From an uncultured bacterium (GTDB lineage Bacteria > Cyanobacteriota > Vampirovibrionia > Gastranaerophilales > Gastranaerophilaceae), in the NCBI GenBank assembly GCA_900553205.1, contig USCK01000126.1, positions 1-5,414 of the forward strand: a stretch of 5,414 nt of DNA, in the 5' to 3' direction. This document shows, piece by piece, positions 1 through 5,226 of the stretch; the stretch's first letter is position 1, and each line of letters begins with the position of its first letter. Position numbers and translations under genes: made by a program. The notes beneath the pieces were generated by a model. The model was not told where the DNA came from. It did not search any database and worked only from the letters and a program-made list of their open reading frames with translations.

Positions 1-10
1 TTATTAATTG

Positions 11-39
11 TATAATATCTAATATTTATGGATATTATA
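11..39. repeat. 9-bp inverted repeat upstream of the LysR gene
   Basis: TATAATATC (11-19) and GATATTATA (31-39) are perfect reverse complements separated by 11 bp. The right arm overlaps the candidate LysR box at 36-52. It may be a regulatory dyad, or a weak AT-only hairpin left from the 3' end of an upstream gene. What lies upstream is outside the window. Confidence 0.4.
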
Positions 40-52
40 ACCTATAGTTATA
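36..52. promoter_or_regulatory. Candidate LysR operator (inverted repeat)
   Basis: TATAAC and GTTATA form a perfect 6-bp inverted repeat separated by 5 bp. The repeat contains a T-N11-A pair (T38, A50), the generic LysR-box pattern, and lies 41 bp before the chosen start of the LysR gene. LysR regulators often bind such sites near their own promoter. In sequence this AT-rich a chance match is quite possible. Confidence 0.3.
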
Positions 53-80
53 GTATTTTTTTAAAATGATAATTTTTAGA

Positions 81-86
81 TATAAT
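81..86 (+). promoter_or_regulatory. Possible -10 box of the LysR gene
   Basis: A perfect TATAAT ends 6 bp before the ATG at 93, so a transcript from it would begin at or next to the start codon and be nearly leaderless. Only a poor -35 match (TTTTTA, 58-63) sits at 17-bp spacing. Another TATAAT occurs at 11-16. Both could be chance in such AT-rich DNA. Confidence 0.22.
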
Positions 87-92
87 AAAAAT

Positions 93-971
93 ATGAATTT
101 AAATCAGATAAAACATGTTATAGAAGTCGCAGAAGAAAAAAGTTTTACAACAGCAGCCCAAAAGTTATTTATTTCTCAGCCGTCTTTGAGCAAAAGCATA
201 AAACTTTTGGAAAAAGAATTGGGTACGGAATTGTTTGAAAGGAATCCTATCAAACTGACTTTTGCAGGTAAGATTTTTGTTGAAAAAGCAAAGAAAATAT
301 TAGCAGAAATTGAGGATGTAAAAATTGAGATTTCTGATATATCAAACCAATCTAAAACCCAACTTGTAATAGGTGTACCTTCTCACAGGTGTTATTATTT
401 TATCCCTAAAATTCTAGTAAAACTAAACAAGGAATTTCCAAATTGTTTTATAAAAATAGAAGAATATCCGACACACCTTTTAAAAACAATGATAGAAGAT
501 GACAAGGTTGATTTGTTTATCGGCCCTGAAAGTCCTGACAACACAAACTATATCTCAAATCATATTTGCGATGAAAATGTATTTATTGCATACCGAAATG
601 ATTTGGGGATAAACTGCCAAAAAGAAGAAATTGATTTGAAATTGTTTAATAATTGTCATTTTATATTCTTATCAGAAGAACTATCTCTCGGACAAATTGA
701 AAGAAAAATATGCGAGGATAACGACATCACTATAAACTCGGTCATTGAATGTCATAACGCAGAAACAGCGCTTGCAATGGTCAGAGAAGGATTGGGAGTT
801 TCTTTTTTGCCTGAATTGTTCGTCAAATTTTTACCAAAAGATGATAATATCTACTATAAAAAAATTAAAAGAATGGAGTATAAAAGGAATCTTTCGATTT
901 TTTATAAAAGAGATAAATACTTAATCAAGCCAGCAAAAAGGTTTATTGAATTGTTTAAGGAAATTGTTTAA
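93..971 (+). CDS. LysR-family transcriptional regulator
   Basis: This is a DNA-binding transcriptional regulator of the LysR type, expected to act in the cytoplasm as a dimer or tetramer that senses a small molecule. Residues 1-60 form the winged helix-turn-helix: SFTTAAQKLFISQPSLSKSI is followed by LLEKELGTELFER, the family signature. A linker helix (about 60-85) leads into the periplasmic-binding-protein-like effector domain, starting near QLVIGVPSHR. That domain carries the usual late motif MVREGLGVSFLPELF. At 292 aa the length is normal for the family. The frame is open from an ATG at 66, but I chose the ATG at 93 because family members begin about there (MNLNQIKHVIEVAE) and the nine extra residues are not family-like. 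Neither start has a clear Shine-Dalgarno sequence. The stop overlaps that of the convergent neighbour. The effector and targets are unknown. Family assignment is firm. Confidence 0.93.
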   Translation: MNLNQIKHVIEVAEEKSFTTAAQKLFISQPSLSKSIKLLEKELGTELFERNPIKLTFAGKIFVEKAKKILAEIEDVKIEISDISNQSKTQLVIGVPSHRCYYFIPKILVKLNKEFPNCFIKIEEYPTHLLKTMIEDDKVDLFIGPESPDNTNYISNHICDENVFIAYRNDLGINCQKEEIDLKLFNNCHFIFLSEELSLGQIERKICEDNDITINSVIECHNAETALAMVREGLGVSFLPELFVKFLPKDDNIYYKKIKRMEYKRNLSIFYKRDKYLIKPAKRFIELFKEIV

Positions 972-1603
972 CACGACATCGCAACAACAGCATTCTCATA
1001 GTCAACCATATAACGATTTTCAGATATAGATGCTAAAATTGGTAAAAGATTTTTATCTTTGGAATTCATTTCACCAGACAATTCACCTTCTTTAAAACCA
1101 CCCCAAAAACCTAATTTTGGTTTCATTGCAAGTTCTACATCATTATTTCCTATTTGCCCTGAAATTTTGACTTTGTCAGAAGAAACAAGGCCAAAGTCAG
1201 TTTTTAATTTTAAATTAACATCTTTACCATCAACTGTACCTTTTACTGTTCTACCACCCAAAAAACCGTCTTTTATTGTTAAATCTACTCCTTTACCTGT
1301 CATCTTGTATGTTGATGACATGAATTTTTTCTTAAAATTGTATTTCTTTTCGGTTGCTTTTATATCATCAAGCGTAAAATTATATTGAATTTGCCCCTGT
1401 TGATTAGGAGTACCTTTCAAAGTTACAGAATCATTTTGAGGAGTTCTTTCTAGTGAAACATTATTTTGATTTTTGACAAAATCTTGCATCTCAGGTGAAG
1501 TAATTTGAACACCATTATTACCACCCTTAACCATTGCATCTTGCTTTGTTGCAACAAATTTATCACTTGCATTTGTTTGATATTGAATTGTTGAAAATGA
1601 CAC
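968..1603 (-). CDS. Hypothetical protein with Gly/Val beta-strand repeats
   Basis: I do not recognise this 211-aa protein. The N-terminal ~90 residues are polar and rich in Gln, Asn and Thr, look poorly ordered, and contain no signal peptide or membrane segment. Residues ~99-187 carry a degenerate repeat with anchors at V106-D-L, V129-N-L, V156-E-L and K184-N-L, spaced 23, 27 and 28 residues. The last three follow a Gly seven residues earlier (G122, G149, G177). The pattern G-x6-V-[DNE]-L-x-[ILM]-K with alternating hydrophobic residues suggests stacked beta strands, such as a small sheet or solenoid. The start is GTG at 1603-1601, preceded by a strong ribosome binding site, and an in-frame stop just upstream leaves no earlier start. 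It converges on the LysR gene with overlapping stops. The function is unknown, and the subcellular location cannot be told from the sequence. Confidence 0.75.
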   Translation of the reverse strand: MSFSTIQYQTNASDKFVATKQDAMVKGGNNGVQITSPEMQDFVKNQNNVSLERTPQNDSVTLKGTPNQQGQIQYNFTLDDIKATEKKYNFKKKFMSSTYKMTGKGVDLTIKDGFLGGRTVKGTVDGKDVNLKLKTDFGLVSSDKVKISGQIGNNDVELAMKPKLGFWGGFKEGELSGEMNSKDKNLLPILASISENRYMVDYENAVVAMSC

Positions 1604-1609
1604 CTGAAC

Positions 1610-1617
1610 CCACCTTT
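1610..1617 (-). promoter_or_regulatory. Ribosome binding site deciding a GTG start
   Basis: On the minus strand AAAGGTGG lies 6 nt before GTG at 1603. It is among the better Shine-Dalgarno sequences in the window and supports the GTG start over the internal ATG at codon 24. Confidence 0.7.
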
Positions 1618-1676
1618 ATATTTTTGTAACCTACATATATATAAAAACAAAAAGTTACAGAATTTGCCCACCCCAC

Positions 1677-1696
1677 CATATCATATCATATCATAT
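1677..1696. repeat. CATAT pentanucleotide repeat, 4 copies
   Basis: Four perfect tandem copies of CATAT lie about 75 bp upstream of the beta-repeat gene's start codon. A unit of five bases would change promoter spacing by half a helical turn per copy if it varied in number, but there is no evidence here that it does. Confidence 0.85.
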
Positions 1697-1705
1697 AGGG
1701 CATTA

Positions 1706-1738
1706 TAACTCGAATTTAGCCTTGTTAAATTCGAGTTA
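1706..1738. repeat. Perfect 13-bp inverted repeat (hairpin)
   Basis: TAACTCGAATTTA (1706-1718) and TAAATTCGAGTTA (1726-1738) are exact reverse complements around a 7-nt loop, GCCTTGT. On the + strand it is followed by ATATTTTGTT, a mediocre T-run. It lies between two divergent genes, so no visible gene ends here. It might be a terminator of an unseen small RNA, a leftover terminator, an operator or a small mobile palindrome. Confidence 0.8.
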
Positions 1739-1930
1739 ATATTTTGTTACAATTCAAATGCAGTGATTAAGAGTTAAGTTATTAGAAAAATCGTACTTTG
1801 CGTCATCTTGAGGGTTTTATCTACTGCGCTTCGCCTAAAGGCTCCACTACTGTCCCAAATAATTACAATGGAAAATCTTGTAATATAGACTTGAACACAT
1901 AATATAGAATAACAGAAATCTATTAACAAG

Positions 1931-1959
1931 TTATTAACTCCGACTTATCAAACTATACT
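1931..1959 (+). promoter_or_regulatory. Possible promoter of the secreted-protein gene
   Basis: TTATTA (1931-1936) and TATACT (1954-1959) are spaced 17 bp apart. The -10 matches consensus at 5 of 6 bases, the -35 at only 3 of 6. Transcription would start near 1966, giving a leader of about 43 nt. TATTAAC occurs twice with an 11-bp period (1921-1927, 1932-1938) over the -35 region. An alternative pair, TTGTAA (1878-1883) and TAATAT (1900-1905) with 16-bp spacing, is also present. Confidence 0.28.
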
Positions 1960-2008
1960 TAACCAACAAGGCAATAGTAAAAATTTTTGGTAGATTTAAA
2001 ATTCTTAT

Positions 2009-2716
2009 ATGAAGAAAGTTTTTGCATTAATTTGTATTTTTTCCCTTGGTCTATCATGTTTTGCAAATACTCCTGAAGAAGTCGTGCAGGGGTATGAGCA
2101 CATGTTTTTTGAAAAAAAAGCGATATCTAATCAAGTTGTAATAACAAATCTGAGAAACATCATTTGCAAAGGCAATTCCTTCAAAATCTCTTTTCATTGC
2201 AAATTCAAATCAGAATGTGCCAAAGCAGGAGATAAAGTTAATTTTGATATAAGAGAAGCAATCTACACCCAAGAAGGAACATTACTAATCCCTGCAGGTT
2301 CAAAAGTCGTCGGTACTATTATCAAAATTGAAAAACCAAGAATTCCAAACAAAAACGCTCGTGTTTATTTCAATTTTGAATGTCTGATTCTTGCAGACGG
2401 AAAGAATATTGAAATAAATGCCAGACCTAATACAAACGATAACTCACTAAAAGAAGGACCTTGGATGACAACAGCCAAGTTAGCAGCATCAACAGTCGGA
2501 CTGGGTTGTATAGGTGCAGGTGCAGGGGTTGGATTTGCCTTTATTCCAAACCCTGCAAAAATTGGTGTCGGTTTGGCAATAGGTATTCCTGTAGGTTGTA
2601 CTGTCGGTCTGATTACGGGTCTTATAACCCCCGGATTAAAATATCACGCCAAAGCAGGAGAAAATGTAGAACTGATATTATGTGAACCTCTCTCTTTGCC
2701 TAAAGTATGTAATTAA
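2009..2716 (+). CDS. Secreted hypothetical protein, VirB10/TrbI-like layout
   Basis: This is a 235-aa protein of unknown function. Residues 1-19 are a Sec signal peptide (MKK, a hydrophobic core, likely cut after CFA). Cys17 is not in a good lipobox because Gly is at -3. Residues ~70-140 form a beta-rich core with EGTLLIPAGSKVVGTI, NKNARVYFNF and LADGKNIEINA. This alternation of 'tunable start, IPAG, G-T-I' and 'R-x-x-F, L-x-D-G' recalls the C-terminal barrel of VirB10/TrbI proteins. Residues ~158-210 are Gly-rich and hydrophobic, possibly an antiparallel pair of membrane helices or a glycine-zipper. They are followed by a final strand, KAGENVELILCEPLSLP. Eight Cys remain in the mature chain. 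No Shine-Dalgarno precedes the ATG. I infer an envelope-associated protein, not a working secretion-system subunit, since no such genes are nearby. The end lies 6 bp from the end of the convergent acyltransferase gene, and there is no evident terminator. Confidence 0.8.
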   Translation: MKKVFALICIFSLGLSCFANTPEEVVQGYEHMFFEKKAISNQVVITNLRNIICKGNSFKISFHCKFKSECAKAGDKVNFDIREAIYTQEGTLLIPAGSKVVGTIIKIEKPRIPNKNARVYFNFECLILADGKNIEINARPNTNDNSLKEGPWMTTAKLAASTVGLGCIGAGAGVGFAFIPNPAKIGVGLAIGIPVGCTVGLITGLITPGLKYHAKAGENVELILCEPLSLPKVCN

Positions 2717-2722
2717 TAACTC

Positions 2723-3463
2723 TTAATCTTCTTTGGAATAGTACAAAGAATCAGAAATCGCTTTGGTTATATTCTTGCGAGAATTAACCTCATCATAAGT
2801 TATATAATCTTTTATTTGTATTTCATCAAGTTGTCTTATGGTATATGTTACAGGTTTGTCACCTACATCAAGAACAGATTGCCCTATCTGCAAAAAATCG
2901 TAATCCGTAAACATTTCAATAGGTATAATATCCTTATTTGCATTCATTGCAATTAACGCCGTACCCTTTTTTATCTTAGGGTATTCATTCCTTCTGTGCC
3001 TGATACCCGAAGGAAAAACAACGACATTAAATCCGTCATCAAGATAATCTTTTGTTATTCTCTGCATTTCATCAAGCTCTAATCCACTTGGAATGAAGAT
3101 TTTATCAATAATATTTTTCATCACGAAATCATGTGCTAAACCTTCTTTTACAAAGCAAGTTGATTTAGGAATTAACGACATCAGAATAAGAATATCTATA
3201 TAACTTGGGTGTGTAGAAACGATGATTTTATTTTTGATATTATTCAACTGTTCAACATTTACAATATTTAGTTGTAATACCCCGACTTTTGCAAGATATC
3301 TCACAAACCCACGCCAAGAATGATATACGACTTTTGCATATTTGGTTCGTTTATCTTTTGTAAATCGTTCTATCAAAGGAAACACAACAAAACTGATTAT
3401 CGCAGCCCCAATATAAAAAAATAAAAAACTTGATAAAACAATAATTGCTCTTATTGATTTCAT
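2723..3463 (-). CDS. PlsC-like lysophospholipid acyltransferase, ApeD type
   Basis: This is a membrane acyltransferase of the PlsC/LPLAT family, predicted to move an acyl chain from ACP or CoA to a lipid hydroxyl at the inner membrane. Residues ~4-31 form an N-terminal membrane segment. The catalytic H-x4-D is HPSYID (H85, D90). K106 lies in the motif II region, motif III reads FPSGIR (150-155), followed by Lys-Lys-Gly, and IPI (180-182) fits motif IV. The usual motif III is FPEGTR, so Glu has become Ser here. I chose the ATG at 3463 (246 aa) because it forms an ATGA overlap with the upstream stop and has GGAAGGA 10 nt before it. The upstream in-frame ATG at 3496 has no ribosome site and would overlap the neighbour by 37 bp. 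Coupling to the ApeC-like gene and the KS nearby suggest an aryl-polyene-type ApeD, attaching the polyene to a lipid. A housekeeping PlsC is the alternative. Confidence 0.85.
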   Translation of the reverse strand: MKSIRAIIVLSSFLFFYIGAAIISFVVFPLIERFTKDKRTKYAKVVYHSWRGFVRYLAKVGVLQLNIVNVEQLNNIKNKIIVSTHPSYIDILILMSLIPKSTCFVKEGLAHDFVMKNIIDKIFIPSGLELDEMQRITKDYLDDGFNVVVFPSGIRHRRNEYPKIKKGTALIAMNANKDIIPIEMFTDYDFLQIGQSVLDVGDKPVTYTIRQLDEIQIKDYITYDEVNSRKNITKAISDSLYYSKED

Positions 3464-4020
3464 ACTCTTTTTATCCTTCCATAGCTTGTATTCCATTCAG
3501 ACTTGTTTTGGTTTAAAAACTCGATAAAATCTTGAATACTATCAGAGGTTTGTATTGTGTCACGAAATTCATACCCTGTTTGATTTGTTGATATAACAAC
3601 CCCGATAGCGACTTCATCTGCATAACAAACACAGATTCTCTTATCAGGTTGAACTATTGCAGAAACAAGACCTGCGCCAAGAGATTCATCACCTGCAGAC
3701 AATGCAGAATATGGTGTTGTGATTTTGTTAAGCTGAAAAAATGTCGATACCGAAAAATTATGAACCGAGGAAGAAAATTTTATCGGTGAAACCATATTAT
3801 CTGTCTGATATTGAGAAATAATATCTTTTAACCTGTCAAACTCACCGTTTTTTGAGGTAAAAATAATTTCGTTAATATTCTCATCATATATTTGGGACAA
3901 AACCGTAAGTACGAGTTTATCAAGATGACTGAATTTTCTGCGCATTAACATAGGAATATCAGATACATCAATATCTTCATCTTTTATTATTTGATATTTT
4001 TCTATATTAAAAGTATTCAT
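3460..4020 (-). CDS. Inactive ketosynthase-like protein, ApeC/chain-length-factor type
   Basis: This 186-aa protein matches the ketoacyl-synthase N-terminal-like family found in aryl-polyene and related type II clusters (PF13723, 'chain length factor'). Visible landmarks in order are P23-MLMRRKFSHLDK, EIIFTSKNGEFDRL (51-64), SPIKFSSSVHN (78-88), then YSALSAGDESLGAG (104-117), and CYADEVAIG (132-140). An active ketosynthase would have Cys in the 'TAC-SG' turn. Here the turn reads SALSAG and has no Cys, and the C-terminal His-containing half is absent, so it cannot condense on its own. The family is thought to partner with an active KS and influence chain length or stability. An in-frame stop immediately upstream fixes the ATG at 4020, yet no Shine-Dalgarno is seen. 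It starts 28 bp from the divergent KS gene, which would be its natural partner. It is somewhat shorter than the proteobacterial versions I recall. Confidence 0.85.
   Translation of the reverse strand: MNTFNIEKYQIIKDEDIDVSDIPMLMRRKFSHLDKLVLTVLSQIYDENINEIIFTSKNGEFDRLKDIISQYQTDNMVSPIKFSSSVHNFSVSTFFQLNKITTPYSALSAGDESLGAGLVSAIVQPDKRICVCYADEVAIGVVISTNQTGYEFRDTIQTSDSIQDFIEFLNQNKSEWNTSYGRIKRV
3474..3480 (-). promoter_or_regulatory. Ribosome binding site deciding the acyltransferase start
   Basis: GGAAGGA on the minus strand, 10 nt before ATG 3463 and inside the end of the upstream gene, supports the shorter start. The TGA of the upstream gene and the ATG share bases (ATGA, 3463-3460), indicating translational coupling. 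Confidence 0.6.
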
Positions 4021-4048
4021 GCTAGTATAATATTACAAAAGAGGGCTT
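4021..4048. promoter_or_regulatory. 28-bp divergent promoter region
   Basis: Both start codons are separated by only 28 bp, so the two promoters must overlap each other or extend into the coding regions. TATAAT (4026-4031) is a perfect + strand -10, with no good -35 (TATATT at 4003-4008). On the minus strand TATACT and TATTAT could serve, but then the ApeC-like transcript would be nearly leaderless. The spacer is framed by the 8-bp inverted repeat GTATTCAT (4013-4020) and ATGAATAC (4049-4056). Confidence 0.4.
4040..4045 (+). promoter_or_regulatory. Ribosome binding site of the ketosynthase gene
   Basis: AGAGGG lies only 3 nt before the ATG at 4049. This is a closely spaced but plausible Shine-Dalgarno sequence supporting that start. 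Confidence 0.5.
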
Positions 4049-5155
4049 ATGAATACCAGTATCACAAAATATAATTGCATTACAAATATCGGACACAATA
4101 TTGATGAAGTCTATCAAAACGCAATAAACGGTACAACTGATAAAATTGTACCCAATACTCAAATTGCTAAAGGTAAAACATTCAATGTCGGTATGGTATC
4201 AGATAACAATATAAAAATAGATAATCCTAATTACGATTTGAAGTGTAACAGACTTTTGGTTGAATGTATTGAACCAATGAAAGATTATATTTTTGAACTA
4301 AAGAAACAAAACAAAAAAATAGGAATAGTCTGCGCCACAACAAATTCAGGTGTAGAAGAATTTGAAACAAGCCAAAATCCGATACATTCAGAAATCGGAA
4401 ACCCTGCCGTATTTTTGAAGGAATATTTAGGCACAAACAACTATACAGCCTGTGTTTCTACAGCTTGTACTTCCGGCATAAAAGCATTTTCTTTGGCTCG
4501 TAACCTATTAAACTCCAAACTCTGTGATGCCGTTATTGTTGCAGGTATTGACACTTTAGCCAAAGTTCCTTTATACGGATTTGCTTCGCTTGAAGTTTTA
4601 TCAGAAAAACATACAAATCCAATGAGCAAAAATCGTTCAGGAATAAACATAGGCGAAGGTGTTGCAGTGTTTGTCGTAAAAAATTCTGACTCCGGAATAG
4701 GAATTTTGGGAATAGGTGAAACTACGGACACATACCATTCAACAACACCTGACCCCAAGGCAACAGAAGCTATAAGAGCAATAAAACTTGCACTCAATGA
4801 TGCTAAACTAAAACCTCAAGATATAGATTATATTAATCTTCATGGCACTGGAACAATCGCAAACGATTCGACTGAAGCTAGAGCTATCGAAAAGATTTTT
4901 AAAAACACCTTCTGTTCCTCAACTAAACCTATGACAGGTCATTGTTTGGGTGCATCTTCAAGTGTTGAATCTGCTCTATGTTGTGCCTTGATAGACAAAG
5001 GTGGTTTTTATCCACATATTTATGACGGTGAATACGATGAAAGCCTGCCAAAGATTAATTTGTCAAACCCACCAAAAGAAACTAAAATCTGTATGAATAA
5101 TGCGTTCGGATTTGGTGGTACAAATGCAATTATGATACTCGGCAGGGGTAAATAA
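4049..5155 (+). CDS. Beta-ketoacyl-ACP synthase, FabF/ApeO type
   Basis: This is a decarboxylating Claisen-condensing enzyme that extends an ACP-bound acyl chain with malonyl-ACP in the cytoplasm. The thiolase-fold KS is complete: nucleophile C140 in STACTSGIKA, H265 in NLHGTGTIANDSTEA, K293 and H298 in KPMTGHCLGA (the K-x4-H spacing of FabF), and the closing FGFGGTNA loop at 353-360. It has 368 aa against about 410 for FabF. The shortening is mostly in the N-terminal third, where the first strands are divergent, as is common in cluster-specific KS such as ApeO. The start has a Shine-Dalgarno AGAGGG. Divergence from an inactive KS partner 28 bp away and a downstream hotdog dehydratase argue for an aryl-polyene-type specialised pathway rather than housekeeping FabF. 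The family and intact catalysis are firm; the product is inference. Confidence 0.93.
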   Translation: MNTSITKYNCITNIGHNIDEVYQNAINGTTDKIVPNTQIAKGKTFNVGMVSDNNIKIDNPNYDLKCNRLLVECIEPMKDYIFELKKQNKKIGIVCATTNSGVEEFETSQNPIHSEIGNPAVFLKEYLGTNNYTACVSTACTSGIKAFSLARNLLNSKLCDAVIVAGIDTLAKVPLYGFASLEVLSEKHTNPMSKNRSGINIGEGVAVFVVKNSDSGIGILGIGETTDTYHSTTPDPKATEAIRAIKLALNDAKLKPQDIDYINLHGTGTIANDSTEARAIEKIFKNTFCSSTKPMTGHCLGASSSVESALCCALIDKGGFYPHIYDGEYDESLPKINLSNPPKETKICMNNAFGFGGTNAIMILGRGK

Positions 5156-5160
5156 GAATT

Positions 5161-5189
5161 TTGTTTTAATTTGTTATTTAAGCTAAAAT
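5161..5189 (+). promoter_or_regulatory. Possible promoter before the dehydratase
   Basis: TTGTTT (5161-5166) and TAAAAT (5184-5189) have 17-bp spacing. The -10 is 5 of 6, the -35 only 3 of 6. A perfect 12-bp palindrome, AATAAATTTATT (5187-5198), overlaps the -10 and start region. Alternatively the dehydratase is simply cotranscribed with the KS across the 71-bp gap, since I see no terminator. Confidence 0.22.
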
Positions 5190-5210
5190 AAATTTATTAA
5201 CACTACAAAT

Positions 5211-5217
5211 AAGAAGG
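5211..5217 (+). promoter_or_regulatory. Ribosome binding site of the dehydratase gene
   Basis: AAGAAGG sits 9 nt before the ATG at 5227. A second purine run, GGAAGA, touches the start codon. Confidence 0.5.
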
Positions 5218-5226
5218 TACGGAAGA

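Larger units (their letters stand above)
1604..2008. other. 405-bp non-coding spacer between divergent genes
   Basis: The region separates the 5' end of the minus-strand beta-repeat gene from the 5' end of the secreted-protein gene. I found no credible reading frame in it on either strand: the ATGs I checked (for example at 1757 and 1869) close within a few codons. It should contain both genes' promoters. Visible structure comprises a pentamer repeat (1677-1696), a perfect hairpin (1706-1738), a block of roughly 48 % GC (1801-1860) in otherwise AT-rich DNA, and short direct repeats before the + strand gene. TGTAAC (1625-1630) and GTTACA (1654-1659) form a further 6-bp inverted repeat in the probable promoter region of the minus-strand gene. 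Confidence 0.7.

Noticed and set aside
1059..1388. Open frame of about 109 codons on the + strand
   Set aside because: It lies wholly inside the minus-strand beta-repeat gene, lacks a ribosome site and any recognisable composition.
1450..1671. Minus-strand frame overlapping the start of the beta-repeat gene
   Set aside because: It covers the same strand in another frame, and the strong ribosome site at 1610-1617 is positioned for the GTG at 1603 instead.
1677..1738. CRISPR-like repeats
   Set aside because: The pentamers are contiguous with no spacers, and the palindrome occurs once.
2051..2067. Lipoprotein signal at Cys17 of the secreted protein
   Set aside because: The residue at -3 is Gly instead of Leu/Val/Ile, and a good signal peptidase I site (CFA) follows directly.
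2714..2725. Bidirectional terminator between the convergent genes
   Set aside because: Only 6 bp separate the stops and no GC-containing stem with a T-run is visible in or next to the gap.
3464..3496. Longer acyltransferase start at ATG 3496
   Set aside because: No ribosome site, 37-bp overlap with the upstream gene, and a better ATGA-coupled start with GGAAGGA at 3463.
3460..4020. ApeC-like protein as a frameshifted or truncated full ketosynthase
   Set aside because: The Cys-less short form with SPxxFxxSVHN is a family of its own, the stop is neatly coupled to the next gene, and no remnant of the His half follows.
4441..4797. Open frame of about 118 codons on the minus strand
   Set aside because: It is antisense to the catalytically conserved core of the ketosynthase, so it is a shadow frame.
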